In this document: positions 1-11,959 of the stretch, one piece after another | Numbering within the stretch: the stretch's first letter is position 1 | Layout: every line of letters begins with the position of its first letter | Source: Polydactylus sextarius | Lineage: Eukaryota > Chordata > Actinopteri > Polynemidae | DNA: 64,000 bases | Reading direction: 5' to 3' | Assembly (NCBI GenBank): GCA_016801845.1 | Contig: CM028931.1 | Span: forward strand, 19,221,802 to 19,285,801 | Notes under the pieces: generated by a model | Databases searched by the model: none | Told to the model about the DNA's origin: nothing | The model's input: the letters and a program-made list of their open reading frames with translations, nothing else | Translations under genes and position numbers: made by a program

Positions 1-600
1 AGAAAGACTAGCTTATGTAGCCACGTTAGCTAAGCTTGCCAACATAGTTAGCTAAAGTTGTATAGTTTGCTAATTTAGCCAAATTAGCTAACACAACCTT
101 AGAGAATGTAGCAAAGTTAGCTTATGGAACCAAATAAGCTAACTTAGTGGAGCTTGCAAAGTTAGCTAAAGTTGCAAAGCTTGCTAATATACACAGGACA
201 ACAATGTTTGCTAATGTAGCCAAATTAGCTTTTGTAGCCAAGTTAACTAATGTAGCCAAATTAGCTGACATAGTGAAGCTTGCCAACATAACCAAGTTAG
301 CTAATGCTGAACCTTGCTTATAGATACAGCAATATTTTCTAATGTAGCCAAACTAGCTAACACAATGTTAGATAATGTAGCAAATTTAGCTTGTTTAGCC
401 AAATGAGCTCAAATTTCAAACGTAACAACATTAGACAATGTAGCAAAGTTTGCTAATGGAGCCAAGTTACCTATTAGCCAATGTAGCCATGTTAGCTAAT
501 TTAGGAAAATGTGCGAATATAACCGTGTTAGATAATGTAGCAAAGTTTGGTAACAGCCAATGTAGCCATGTTAGCTGAAGTAGCTAGCGGCTCAAGTCTG
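1..600 (+). repeat. GCTAA-rich degenerate tandem repeat, cluster 1
   Basis: Short phrases such as GTTAGCTAATGTAGCCAAAT recur with much variation and small length changes, giving a degenerate array with a roughly 12-24 bp rhythm. The same family appears reverse-complemented at about 3121-3640 and again in this orientation at about 60290-61300. No protein is likely. It lies upstream of the first visible peds1 exon and may be in a peds1 intron. Confidence 0.8.
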
Positions 601-1143
601 ATGACGGCGTAAAACAAGAAGAGAAGCTAACGTTAGCACGTTAACAGAAGTTATGTCTTTTTACTTTGTGTTTAAACTGTTTCACGTGGTGAAAAGGGAC
701 ATAATGGTGGTGGAAACGTCGGTAGATATGTCTGAGGAAGACGGCGCGGCGGCGTAGCGGCTTCTCCTCCTCCCGTCCTTCGGGAGGCTTCGCCACCACG
801 GTGGCGTCGCGGTTGCACCTCGTCCCCTCGAGCATCTCGACGCCACAGTGACCTGGAAACGAAATGTCAGTGTCTCACAGGAACGTCCCCGCGGACGCTA
901 ATGTCCACGACACACACACACACACACACACACGGCCTCACCTTGAACCTGCCGTCACCACACACAGCCTCGTGTGTGTGTGTGTGTGTGTGTTTATGTG
1001 TAACTTCCTGCATTAAAACACGTCTCCAGCAGCCAATTAGAGTAAAGGTTATCCTCATTCCAGCCAATTAAAGACGGTGTGATCAGGTGCAGCCAGAAGA
1101 TTGGATCATATGAACATTGTTTTGATTAATGAGAAGAGGATTT

Positions 1144-1185
<42 letters not shown>

Positions 1186-1300
1186 GATGAAATATTCATT
1201 GATAATTAACTGTTGAAGCTGCTGAAGCGTCTAAATTATGACAAGTTCATTTATGTTTATTTATGTGATTTATTCTGAACCTGTGAACCTGCGTAGTTTG
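601..1300. other. Non-coding stretch with CA/GT microsatellites
   Basis: The segment holds a CpG-rich patch at about 715-845, a short (CA)n at about 908-935, a (GT)n at about 971-991 and a perfect (GT)n at 1147-1184. I see no exon or RNA gene. Confidence 0.6.
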
Positions 1301-1439
1301 ATTAACAACATTATGATAATAATAATTATAATAATTCAATTATTTATTTTAGTTATTTATTATGATTCATTAGTTTTTGAAAGTTAAGATAAAATGGGAA
1401 CAAATAAAAATCTTTTATTATATTTTTAATTATTTGAAG

Positions 1440-1474
<35 letters not shown>

Positions 1475-1950
1475 TGTTGCCCCCATGTGGCCAAAAAGTA
1501 AAATGACATCTAGAATTCATAATGTTAGTTAATAGTTAAGTATAATAATAATAGTTGATAATAGTTACTGAATTATTTTTAATTTATTTTATTTTTATTA
1601 TTTATTTAGTTTCACTTAATAATTATAATAATGATTAGTATCTTAATTACAACATATTTATTATAGTTTTAATTTAGTACAATTTTTTTGGTAAATTAGC
1701 CAGAACGATTTTTACAAAACGATAATTTAAGTGATAAAATCTTGTTCTATTCACTCTAAAGTGACCAAAAACTAAACTTTAATTTAATTATTTTGATTTT
1801 TATTATTTATTTGGTTTCAAGTTAATTATTATTATTATTATATTTAATATTATTTATTATTATTTATTATTATTATTATTTAATTCAAATTGTATTTGAA
1901 TTTCTAGTAAATTATCCGACACAACTTTAATAACTTAAGCGATATAATCT
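1300..1950. repeat. AT-rich low-complexity DNA with (ATT)n
   Basis: The sequence is strongly AT-rich, with (ATT)n at about 1441-1472 and related ATT/TTA runs at about 1820-1880. No coding signal is seen. Confidence 0.7.
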
Positions 1951-2390
1951 AGTCCTGCTGCCTCCTAGTGGCCAGAAAAAGAAACGACAGCTTGAGTTTA
2001 TCAGTGGTAACATTTGTGTGTCAGTTTCACAGCCACTAGTTAAGGATTTAACTGATTTGTTGACGTGTGTTTACTCGTAGTTTGTGTTTTAGTTAATTAG
2101 CTTCAGATGGTCACGTTAGCGACGACGTCAGCTCCTGATGAAGCGTCGGGCTACTTTCTCTCTGAGCTGCACTTTTGCTGTTTTTTTTTTTTTTTTTTTT
2201 TCTTTTATTTATTTTGATGTTTATTTATGATGTGGTATTTATTCGGGGGGTTCGGGGCCGGTTACTGGGACCAAAAGCACAGCGGCAGGCGTAGATTTGC
2301 ATGGCGTGTCGGACACTGTAGGAGACTTCTAATAAAGACTTTAACTGGAAGAAGAAGAATGGACGTTAGCGGAGAACAGAGGCGATGTGG

Positions 2391-2434
<44 letters not shown>

Positions 2435-3115
2435 AGGTTGAGACTAAAGCAGTTAAAGTTAGTTTGAATATCAAAGACCAGGACAATGGAGAACACCTGA
2501 GGCTAATGGTGTTTGAAGCCGCTTTCTCTCTTTGTTATTTGTTTGTTCGGTCATTTGCTTGTTTGTGTGCGTTTGTACAAGTGTAGCGGCATCGATACGT
2601 GTCAAACACACACACGGACACGCGCGCGGACCCCTGCCCAGACTATATTCACTGTAATGGGGTCCCTAACAGTCTAGAGAGTCCGCCGTCGTAGGATCAG
2701 AAATAATATGTCCCAGCTGGACGCTGCGTCTCGTATCAAACAAACAGAGAAGTTGCAGCTGATGGACAAAGCAAACGCACCCCGATGTGTGACGAGATTC
2801 ACACATCGTTAACGTGTCTCCACTTTAAGACCAAACGGAAAAGAAACGACTCCCCCGCTCTGAATCTGGATGATTTTCAACTCAGAAATGTTTTTTTTTT
2901 TTTTTTTTTTTATTGAAGTGGAAAACAGCAAAAAGAAATATAAACTTACTCAACAAGACAAATATCTGCTACATCAGAGGATATTGATCGTTTTTGTGAT
3001 TTCAGTTTAAAACAAGTCGGTGGCCGTAGCTAATCACCAGTCAAAGACCTTAAGAAAAGATAAGAGGTTGTGAGAAACCGTTTTAATAATCAGTTCAGTG
3101 TAAAACCTCGAGGGA
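1951..3115. other. Non-coding stretch, (GT)n and poly-T runs
   Basis: It contains a perfect (GT)n at 2393-2432 and poly-T tracts at about 2181-2201 and 2890-2910. A single copy of the peds1 intron repeat (the TCACCAGTCAAAGA phrase) is at about 3010-3055. No exon is recognised; the open frames across the (GT)n are microsatellite translations. Confidence 0.55.
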
Positions 3116-3120
3116 TGAAG

Positions 3121-3640
3121 ACTGAGACGCTAGCTACTTTAGCTAACTTTGCTACTTTAGCTAACTTGGCTACATTAGCTAATTTGGCTGCGTTTGGTAA
3201 CTTTGCTACCTTTTTTTAACGCCATTATGTTAGAATAATAATAGTTTAGCTACATTAGCTAATTTAGCTACATTAGCTAACTGTGCTACATTAGCTAACT
3301 TTGCTACAGTATCTAAATTGGCTATGTTAGCAAACTTTGCTACCTTATCTAACATTGTTATATTTTCCAAATTAGCTAATTTGGCCAAACTAGCTAGTAT
3401 GACCACACTGGCTAATTTGGCTATGTTAGCTAACTTAGCTACGTCAGCAAAGTTTGCTACATTATCTAACATTGTTATATAAAACATTCTATACATTAGC
3501 AAACTTAGCTATGTTAGCTAACGTGGCTAATTTGGCTGTTGGGCAACTAGACTACGTTAGCAAACTTTGCCACATTGTCTAATGTTGTTATATTAGCAAT
3601 ATTAGCAAATTTGGCTACATTAGCAAACATTCCTGGTAGC
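3121..3640 (-). repeat. GCTAA-rich degenerate tandem repeat, cluster 2 (inverted)
   Basis: Phrases such as CTACATTAGCTAATTTGGCT repeat throughout. They are the reverse complement of the phrases at 1-600, so the two clusters face opposite ways about 2.5 kb apart. An open frame on the minus strand with an ANVAKLANVAKL pattern is a direct translation of the repeat. Confidence 0.8.
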
Positions 3641-4505
3641 TAATTAAATAGAATATAAATATAAATAAAAATAATGTATAATTAAAAAAGTAATTGCTTT
3701 TCAATCATTAGAAAATGTGAAAAATATAAAGATTTTTTAATTCAGTTAAAGTTGCAGTATCTTCATTATAATCACTTGAATATCTGGTATAAATAGATAA
3801 ATTTAAAATATTACAAAAATGTTTTTATATTCGCATTTTGTAAATTGTTACACTAATAATAATAATAATAATTATTATTATTTAAATAAAAATGAGAAGC
3901 TAAAGTAAAAAATGTTTGCACTAGTGAAAAAGTGCTTTTATTTGATTTATTTATTAAAATGCAGGTAAAGTTGAATGTTTCCATGTTCTTGTGGTTTCAT
4001 TAATCGTTAGATAAACACTGTCACTTCCATCTCGGTCCATAAAAGCCTTTTTCTCTCGTCTTAAACTGGTGCATCTCACTCTCCCTGTAGTGTTGAGTTA
4101 TTCCTCAGTAGGATCTCGGCCGTGCTGTTTTCTCCTTTTTTATTTTTTTATTTTTTTTGTTTGTTTGTCGTCATCACGTCGTTGAGCTTTAATTGACTCA
4201 ACGAGGATTTAGCGTCTCTCTAATGACACCACTTTGAGAGGACAAAGTCACGCTCATTAGTTCCCAATGATGCTCGATTCACGTTGGAAAATTTGCCAGA
4301 TGTGCTCACGCTTTTAGGGATAGAAGTTCTCCCATCGTCCTCCTGGTCTGTTTGTGTTTCTCTAACGAAGCCGATCGAAGCGTCGAAGGACGGGTTTTTT
4401 TTTTTTTTTTTTTGTTTTATTTTCACACAGATAGAGAGATAGAGAGAGAGAGAGACAGAGAGGTGGCAGTAAAAAGAAAATAAAGTAAAAAGGTCGGGAG
4501 GACAT
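3641..4505. other. Non-coding, AT-rich; nothing recognised
   Basis: The stretch is AT-rich, with small ATT/AAT runs near 3855-3885 and a poly-T tract at about 4394-4413. No exon, RNA gene or mobile element is seen. Confidence 0.5.
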
Positions 4506-4509
4506 AAAG

Positions 4510-4800
4510 GAAGAAGGGGGTGTGAGGGCGTGTCCGTCCAGCCAGTGGGACGGCGCTGGTTGCTGCGGCGACGTGCGATGTGAGCTGGTGATTAACGAAT
4601 GTCGTGCGAGGCGTTCGGTTAAATGGTGTGGGATTAGAGGCCGGGCGGCGTCCGGCGGCCCGCCGTTAAACCGGCGGAGGGCGGACGCTTGCCCCGGCTC
4701 GGCACGACCTCCGAGGCTTAGACGGCCTTTCATCTGGCTGAGGGCTGAGGGAGGCGGCGGGGGAGGGAGGAGGGACATAATTGTGAAGATGTCGACAGAT
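4510..4800. promoter_or_regulatory. CpG/GC-rich island, possible regulatory element
   Basis: A block rich in G, C and CpG stands out from AT-rich surroundings, with runs such as GGCGGCGTCCGGCGGCCCGC. Open frames cross it on both strands but none resembles a family I know. A conserved non-coding element or an unrecognised promoter is possible; this rests on composition alone. Confidence 0.3.
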
Positions 4801-5274
4801 TCCAGTTTTTTTTTTGCAGCACCCACCACCTACATCTGCACAGATCGGCACGTGTGATTGGTTCGAAGAGCGAACACGACAATAATGAGTTTTCATGCTG
4901 ATCTACACACACATTTTAACACACACACACTGTAGCTTTTGCTTTTTCTTTTTCCACTGAGAGAAATAAATTACCTTTATCCTTTTTTTTTTTTTTTCGT
5001 ACGGGTGTGTGTTTCTTTTCGTGTCCTCTTTTGTGTTTTGTGAGACTCAGGTTCAGTCTTTCATTTGAGACCCCCTCACTCTCACAGACAGGTGTCTGCC
5101 TCTGCACGCTGCAAAGTGTGTGTGTGTGTGTGTGTCAGGAGTTTGTGTCGGGCGTCCACGGGTCATTTATGTGTATGAGTGTGTTCGTGCGAGTCGACTG
5201 CTGTTCTGTGGTTTATTAAGATGCTGGATATGAGCTTTGGGGTTGTGCAGGATGCTGGGCACCGCTGAGTCGCT

Positions 5275-5324
<50 letters not shown>

Positions 5325-5640
5325 GTGTGTGTGTTTGATCTCCATTTGTGTAAAAAAAAAAAAAAAAAGGTTGTAAACAACGTTTTCCAGTGTCTGTTTT
5401 GTGTCCTGATTTAAAGTGAATATAAATTAAGCAGAATAATCTATCAGCTCGCTACTTTCTGTAGCTCCTCAACCTATATAAATGTGATTCCTGCTGCTAA
5501 GCAATTACAGGTGTATGCATATGTATTGGACAGAGTCTCAGAGGGAAAGAAAGCAGCAGGAAAACACACTAGAACCTGAGAAGTTTGTTTTTTTTATGGG
5601 GTATACGGGTGTAATTTTGTCGGCCTTGCAGAGATGGATT
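4801..5640. other. Non-coding with long (GT)n
   Basis: It carries a (GT)n near 5117-5134 and a perfect (GT)20 at 5281-5320, plus poly-T and poly-A tracts. Open frames here are microsatellite translations. Confidence 0.6.
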
Positions 5641-6460
5641 CAGCAGAAACTCAAATGAAACTCTTGCTTTTACAGAAAACAACCAGGGTGGTTTATATTC
5701 TCTCTGTGAAGAACCATAAAAGACAACAAAAGAGCACAGTCTTCTATTTAATTGACTTTAATTGAAGTCGGTGGCTGTAGGTAGTCACCAGTCAAAGATC
5801 TGAGGTTTGTCGTTGACGTGCAAATGTTCAAAAACTAAAAATTGAAAAAGTCACACAACACGTGGTATTTGAATGTGATTTTATTTCATTTGCAGCGTTA
5901 AATTCAGTAGAAACTGTCTACAGATTGTTGCTTTTACTTGAAACAACCAGGATGGTTTATATGTCATATGTGAAGAGCCATTAAAGTACTTAGTTGTCGT
6001 TTTTAGTGTCTTTAATTGAAATTAGTGGCTATAGCTGGTCACCAATCAATCAGATCTGAGGATTGTTTGATCTGTAAATGTTCAAAAACTGCCTTTGCTG
6101 CCATGAAAGGGCAGTAAATCACCACACAGATGGTATTCAAGTACAATTTTGTTTCTATGTGCTGTTGAACCTTAATGATAACCACTGTCCTTGCTCAAAC
6201 GAACTGTTGTTGGTTTATATTTTGCACTTAAGTCCTCTGTTTTATTGACTTTTAGTGAAATTAGTGGCTATAGCTGGTCACCAATCAAAGATCAGGGGAT
6301 TGTCTGATGTGCAGATGTTAAAAAATGTATGTTTTAGCCTCTTACACATTTTTATTAGACTTCAATTGAACTTTAGGTGGCTTTAGCTAATCACCAGTCA
6401 AAGATCTGTATTGTTTTTTGATGTGTAAATGTTAAAATCTCAACAGGAAGGACACAAACA
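5640..6460 (+). repeat. peds1 intron repeat, block 1
   Basis: About four diverged copies of a unit of roughly 200-250 bp. Each copy contains, in order, AGAAAACAACCAGGGTGGTT-like, GACTTTAATTGAAATCAGTGG, CTGTAGCTAGTCACCAGTC and GATGTGCAAATGTTCAAAAA phrases. Core phrases are near 5770, 6020, 6260 and 6380. The block ends about 50 bp before the exon at 6511. The same family forms blocks 2 and 3. Confidence 0.8.
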
Positions 6461-6510
6461 GGCGACATCAGGTCCTAACTGTTTGTTTTGGTCTTTCTGT
6501 CTCTTCGCAG

Positions 6511-6655
6511 GCGTTTATCCGACCGTTCAGGGAGCACCACATCGATCCGACCGCCATCACTAGACACGACTTCATCGAAACCAACGGCGACAACTGCATG
6601 ATCCCCATCCTACCGCTGGCTCACATGGCCTACAAGTTCCTCACATACACACCAG
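6511..6655 (+). CDS. peds1: peds1 (tmem189) plasmanylethanolamine desaturase, internal exon A
   Basis: This 145-bp exon codes for 48 residues from [20 protein letters not shown] to YTP, plus the first base of the next codon. A pyrimidine-rich acceptor ending TTCGCAG lies just before it and a GTAGC donor just after. PEDS1 introduces the vinyl-ether double bond that turns plasmanyl- into plasmenyl-ethanolamine (plasmalogen). It is a multi-pass endoplasmic reticulum enzyme of the FAD4-like family that uses conserved histidines to bind metal. Visible histidines are the HH of REHHIDP and the H of TRHDF. By comparison with the vertebrate protein of about 270 residues, this exon starts near residue 112. 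The earlier N-terminal and first membrane segments are not seen in 1-6510. The phase matches exon B exactly, which supports the call strongly. Confidence 0.93.
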
Positions 6656-7869
6656 GTAGCACAAACACACACACCTCTATTCTTATTCTGTTGCCTCAAT
6701 CACATCGTTATCACTTCTGAATGTGACGTTTGGTGGCTTGTTACACCTGCAGAGGTCTGAACTCCCCCCAGAGATCTCACCTACTTTATCTACAGTCACA
6801 TCAGCTAAAGCTGTGAATCGAATCCAAAAAACTTTACAAGGTCGACTACAAACAGTCCGACAATGTGAGCAGCGACTTCTCCGAGGTGGATGAAGAGAGT
6901 CCGCTGACCTTACGAGCCTGGAGGAGGGACCGGAGGAGGAGGACCAGCGGGAGAAACACATCAACCTGTTATTGAAGGAGGCGACGCCACCGCCCATCGT
7001 GTCTGCGCCTCGAGTTAGAGACAAAAGGTCACATGACGGCTGGAGAGGAGGAGCTGACATCAGTTAGTCGGGTCAGAGGTGAAGTCGGACGCGGTGGCGA
7101 GAGGTTAATCTGTTCGCTCGTACCTCTGAGTGACTGTCTTGATATCATGATAATAATTATGATAGTGGGTTTTTTCTGGGGTCAAATATCAAACAAGCAA
7201 GTTCTCTCACTTCTGGAGAGTTTCTTTGTTTGTCGTAAGATGTTTTACCTCGATGAAAGTCAATCTTTGGCAGAATTATTGACTAAAAACGCTAAGATAC
7301 GTAGTTGCTAAGATGCAGTATGTGTGTGCTTCCCCCAAACTGCCAAAAAAATGGCTAAAAGTTAGTGACAAACACCCAGATGTTAAGGTTCCTAATCTGA
7401 CCATGGATCTGTTGGATGAATCCAAACAAATCAAATCCAAAGAGGTTTCGTGCTGCAAACAACTGGACCTGAAGGATCTTGTTCATCCAACGTCCAAATA
7501 AAGATACGTTAAGATACGTTGTTGGGTACAGAAGCTCGTCAGTCTCCAGTGAATCAGTTCACGTGTTTGTCTGATCTTCAACAAAACCAGTTGTATATCA
7601 CTGATCAACCCTGGGTCTTCACATTCATCTAGATGATGACTAACGTGATAACTACCCCCACCAGCATGACAACAACCACCAAAAACCCCTAATAGGCTTC
7701 ATGTTCCAACCAATGGGACCTGAAGGATCTTCTACCAATGTTTGAGACCACGTGAGTCCACCAAGACGTCCTAACTCATCAGTTTTTTGCTGTTAAATCA
7801 GGGTCAAAGCTGTGTTTTTCATGCAAACACAATCGGAAATAAAAGACTGAATGATGAAGTTACAAGGAA

Positions 7870-7904
<35 letters not shown>

Positions 7905-7930
7905 GAAAAGGAAACATGCAAAGGTCAGCT
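6656..7930 (+). other. peds1 intron A-B, left part
   Basis: Intronic DNA. It includes a C/G-richer open segment at about 6835-7020 (see findings) and an (AT)n run at about 7869-7896. The rest shows no repeat or gene that I recognise. Confidence 0.6.
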
Positions 7931-7932
7931 GC

Positions 7933-8475
7933 TTGTCCACAGGAAGGATCACTGAGCGGTGGGGGAGAGACAGATTAGAGGGGAGGCGGCGGCGGCGAGG
8001 TCCACTTGTAGGTGACATCCACACCTGTCATGTCTCACACGGCGGGGAGTCAACAGGTCACGAGACGGAGACGACCAGAGTCGCGGTGACATCTCCACCT
8101 GTCATGTCCACACCTCCAGAGGTCAGAGCTAAGAGATGTAGACGGAGGGTGAGAGTGCAGGGGGGTGAGATGACATCGAAACCTGTCATGTCGAAGCTCC
8201 TCGCCGTGTCAGGCGGTCACCAGACAAAGACGCAGACGCCGGCCGAAAGCAGCGAGGTGACTTCTCCAACTGTCATGTCTGCGCTTGAACCGAGGGTCGA
8301 GAGAGTCGGCTGTTTAGACCGGAGGACGGATGGAAGTCAGAGCGCCGAGACTCGAGCGAATAACAAGAGACGAGCTGCACCGCGTCTGGTTTCCGGCAGG
8401 AGATGCACCAGGCTAATGGAAACCAAAGGAAAAAAGGAGGCGGCTCAGTTTCAAACTGACTGTTCATGCATATGA
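7933..8475 (+). other. Open frame with four imperfect repeats, inside the peds1 intron
   Basis: An uninterrupted + frame of about 180 codons covers four imperfect copies of a GACATC-nnn-ACCTGTCATGTC motif at 8014-8034, 8088-8108, 8172-8192 and 8259-8279. Copies 2-4 are spaced 84 and 87 bp apart, so they stay in frame and read VTSPPVMS, MTSKPVMS and VTSPTVMS. Copy 1 is in another frame. No domain is recognised, and the frame begins at a TTG rather than an ATG. It may be a decayed minisatellite or an unrecognised repeat-coding exon; the first is more likely. Confidence 0.35.
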
Positions 8476-9165
8476 TTATCTGCACACAGCTGCTCCTGAG
8501 TGAGTCGGCTGACATGTTTGTCACCTGTCAGCTCTCATCAGGACCGACTCCGCAGCATCCCCAGGTAGCGCTGACATCCTCAAGACCTGGACTCACTGAG
8601 TGTCAGCAGCGTTTGGACAAAACTGAGGATGTTTCTGGTCCAAACTGGAACCATTATCAGTCCTAAAATAAAAGACTTCAGCTCCAAATACATAAATTTA
8701 CCTGTTAGCAATTAGCACATGCAAGAAAAATGAATATTTGGTTTTAATTTGTAGTTTTCAGCCTCAGACATCATGATTGACGCAGCTATCCATGTCTTCC
8801 TGCAGACTTTTCACATTAAAAGCCTTTTAAAATAAGTTAAAGCTGAAATGGAGCAAATGTGACGGAACAGGGAAATAAAACAGGAGGCGGTCGGTCTCTA
8901 AATTAGTCCTGTTTATTTCACAGAGTCAGTAAACTGCAGTCCCTCGTTCCCCAGCCTCCATCTTAACTCCAGCTTCACCTCTGTGTGAATGTAACAACAA
9001 AAGCTCAGCGCTCATTGTGTTTGTTCCCAGGACGCCTGTGTAGGTCCGACGTGCACTTCGTTCTGGGTACGAGAGCAGGATGGCAGAAGTTGTTTAAATA
9101 TTTAAAGGTGTGGGCCGATGATTCGTAGATACATGTTGGGATGTAGTTGTTCCTTATATATAATA
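8476..9165 (+). other. peds1 intron A-B, unique part
   Basis: No repeat, exon or RNA gene is seen. Base composition is ordinary for the window. Confidence 0.5.
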
Positions 9166-9169
9166 TAAC

Positions 9170-9985
9170 CGTGTCCTTATAGAAAACAACCAGGTTGGTT
9201 TCTATTCAAACGAACACCATAATCTTCTGTTTAAGTGTCTTTAATTGAAATCAGTGGCTGTAGCTAGTCACCAGTCAAAGATCAGAGGATTGTTTTTGAT
9301 GTGGAAATGTTCAAAAACTGGTGCTGCCACAAGAAGGAAGTAAATCACAAGACAGATGGTTTATTCAGGTGTAATTTTGGTTCTTTTGCAGTGTTGAATT
9401 CAATAGAAACTTTACTTAAAAACAACTAAAACTGTCTACAGACTGGTGTTCTACGTGTTGATGATCATACAAGAAAACAAAAGCACTTAGTCGTCTGTTT
9501 AATTGACTATAATTAAAATCTGTGACTATAGGTAGTCACCAGTCAAAGATCAGAGATCAGAGGATTGTCTTTGATGTGCAAATGATTCATAAACTGCTGC
9601 TCCAGCCTCTGTCAATGTTTAACTACAATGAATGTAGTTAAATTCAATAGAAATGTAAAATATAACCAAATAAAATGGTTGTGTCCTGACAGAAAACATC
9701 CATGGTGGTTTACACTCTGTGGTTGGATGATTATAAAAGAGAAACAAAGCGCTTAGTCGTCTGTTTAATTGACTTTTATTGAAATTAGTGGCTATAGGTA
9801 GTCACCAATCAAAGATCAAAGATCAGAGGATTGTCTTTGATGTGCAGATTGGTCATAAACTGCTGCTCCAGCCTCTGTCGACAGGACTCAAACTCTAGTT
9901 GGTTTTATTGTAATCTGTGGCTCTAGGTAGTCACCAGTCAAGGATCAGAGGGTCGGCTTTGATGCAAATGTTCAAAAACTGCTTC
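9170..9985 (+). repeat. peds1 intron repeat, block 2
   Basis: Four diverged copies of the same roughly 230-bp family as block 1. The AGTCACCAGTCAAAGATCAG core recurs at about 9265, 9535, 9800 and 9925, each preceded by a TTTAATTGAAATCAGTGGC-like phrase. The block ends about 80 bp before the exon at 10068. Confidence 0.8.
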
Positions 9986-10067
9986 TATGGTTGGTTTTTA
10001 TGACCTTAGTGATAAAGAGACTCAAGTTAACTTCACTCCGTCTCTGTCTGTGAATGTCCCGTCTCAG

Positions 10068-10280
10068 AGGCCTTGGCGGCGTCTTATCCCTGGGACTGCT
10101 ACGTCTTCGCCCTGGCGGTTTTCGTGACGTTGACCAACCAGATTCACAAGTGGAGCCACTCGTACTTCGGCCTCCCACGCTGGGTCACGCTGCTGCAGGA
10201 CTGGCACGTGGTCCTGCCACGGAAACACCACCGCATCCACCACGTCTCGCCGCACGAGACGTACTACTGCATCACCACAG
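10068..10280 (+). CDS. peds1: peds1 (tmem189) plasmanylethanolamine desaturase, internal exon B
   Basis: This 213-bp exon lies between a CCCGTCTCAG acceptor and a GTGAGA donor. Joined to the single G left by exon A it begins [14 protein letters not shown], then has a hydrophobic stretch (ALAVFVTLT), the IHKWSH motif, [14 protein letters not shown] and the histidine cluster [19 protein letters not shown]. These clustered histidines are the hallmark of the FAD4/PEDS1 desaturases and are expected to hold the catalytic metal centre. All look intact, so nothing here suggests a dead gene. The exon ends with a lone G, giving the phase needed by exon C. A broken copy of its first part lies at 12910. 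Confidence 0.95.
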
Positions 10281-11514
10281 GTGAGACCCGTGAACTTTCT
10301 CAGAAACTTTTTAAATCCTTTTACAGAAATGTTATTTCTCCCTTTTGCGAAACACAGAAATGGAAACTTCATCTCTCGCCAAGATTCCTTGAATCGTTTT
10401 AGTCCGTATTTGTCCATAAAAACGTAAATTCACAGTCACAACAACATCTGTGAATCTCATTTCTTCTGCTTCACATCAGTAAACACCTTCCTCCATGTCT
10501 CGGTGTCACAACTTTTTTTCTGGGATTTCGTCCGACCGACGTTTGCGCGTCGCCAACATTCGTCAGATTTCTCTTTTGGCAAAACTTTTCCTTCTTGGAC
10601 ATCGCGGATGTTTCCACCAGAAGTGTCAGCGCCGTTGTTTATTTTTTTTGACGGATGTTGTCTTCTGGGACGTGTCCGCTGACCAATCAGGAAGGTTTTT
10701 TTTTTGACATAGACGTGGAAACGTACGAGATAGGAAGGAAATACAATCAGATATGACTTCTGATGTCAATTCAAACGAGTCAGTTGAGGTGATTTATCTC
10801 CTGAACTTGTTGAACTGACACTCAGAGACAGATTAGATATCCGATCCGGTCTGGGAACGATGCAGGATTTTCCAGGACGAGCTGGAAACCGCGGAGACGC
10901 CTGGACGACCTCGTTGACCTGCCGCGGACGTGACGAAATAACGTCTCGAAAATCGTTTCGAAACGTGTCAGAACTAATCTGGAACCCGCGACAGGACGAC
11001 CTTTGTGTTTCGGCGGCGGCCATTTTAACTCGGTAATTGAGCGATTTCGCTTCTCTCTGCAGATTAAAAAAAAAAAAATGATAAAATAAAATAAAATGGC
11101 GTCGGCGTCTGACTGTCTGTCGACTTCTTATAAATAACTAAAAGAAAATTGTGTGTGTGTGTGTGTGTGTGTGTCTTCAGAGGCCGCAGTAGATCCACAT
11201 TCAGTATTCTGTGTGCATCTGGGTGAGAGGAGGGAGGGAAGAGGGGAGGATACTCAGGGGGGATTCAGCTTGTACGTCACCCTGCGCCCCCATGGACGAC
11301 AGATGTGTGGGTGAGCGAGTTGAGAGTGTGTGTGTGTGTGTGTGGGGGGGGTGGCACGGTGAAAGAGTGTGTATTTGTGCACACACACACACACACACGA
11401 AGTGAAACACTCGTACATCTGCATACTCGAGCATCTGTGTGTACTAGTGTTTTTTGACCTCCTCTTCAGTTTCTAACCTGTGTGTGTGTGTTTGAGAGGT
11501 GGTGGAGGTGGTCG

Positions 11515-11650
11515 GTAGGAGGGGAGGGGAGGGGGGGTCCACAGGGGACGGCGGCGGCCCCTCGCTCCCCCAGCCCGGCTGCCTGGGCCCCGGCTTGGAT
11601 TCCACTGGGGCTCGGCGAGCTGCCTTTGTGTTCGCCACCGGCTGACAATC
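11515..11650. promoter_or_regulatory. GC-rich intronic island, candidate conserved element
   Basis: A compact GC-rich block (GGACGGCGGCGGCCCC, then CCCAGCCCGGCTGCCTGGGC) passes into an AT-rich segment (CCATGTATATTTAATGCTAA). No open frame in it looks like a known protein. A regulatory role is inferred from composition only. Confidence 0.25.
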
Positions 11651-11897
11651 CCCATGTATATTTAATGCTAACCTGCTGTCTGTTCTAACAAATAGGACTT
11701 CACAGGCAGAGAGGGGAGGTGAGGGGGTGGGAGGTGGGGGAGGGAGGGAGGGGAGGGATTTGGAAGAATAAAAAAAAAAAAAAAAAAAAAAAGAAAGTGT
11801 GGGGTGAAAAAAAGGAGAAATGGATCGAGAGAGTGAAATAAAATAAAATAAAATAAAAAAAAACCTTTATGTCTTCCTGCAGAGAGAGGGTCACTGC

Positions 11898-11901
<4 letters not shown>

Positions 11902-11957
<56 letters not shown>
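11902..11957 (+). repeat. (CA)28 microsatellite
   Basis: A perfect CA dinucleotide run of about 56 bp. Open frames through it are artefacts. Confidence 0.95.

Positions 11958-11959
<2 letters not shown>

Noticed and set aside
3230..3502. Minus-strand 90-codon frame with LANVAKLANVAK pattern, resembling a coiled-coil repeat protein
   Set aside because: It is a direct translation of the GCTAA-type degenerate repeat, with no family match or exon structure.
1..6510. N-terminal peds1 exons
   Set aside because: I searched by eye for the WGADTWGSV-type segment that precedes AFIRPF in the family and did not find it, so I do not place upstream exons in the window.
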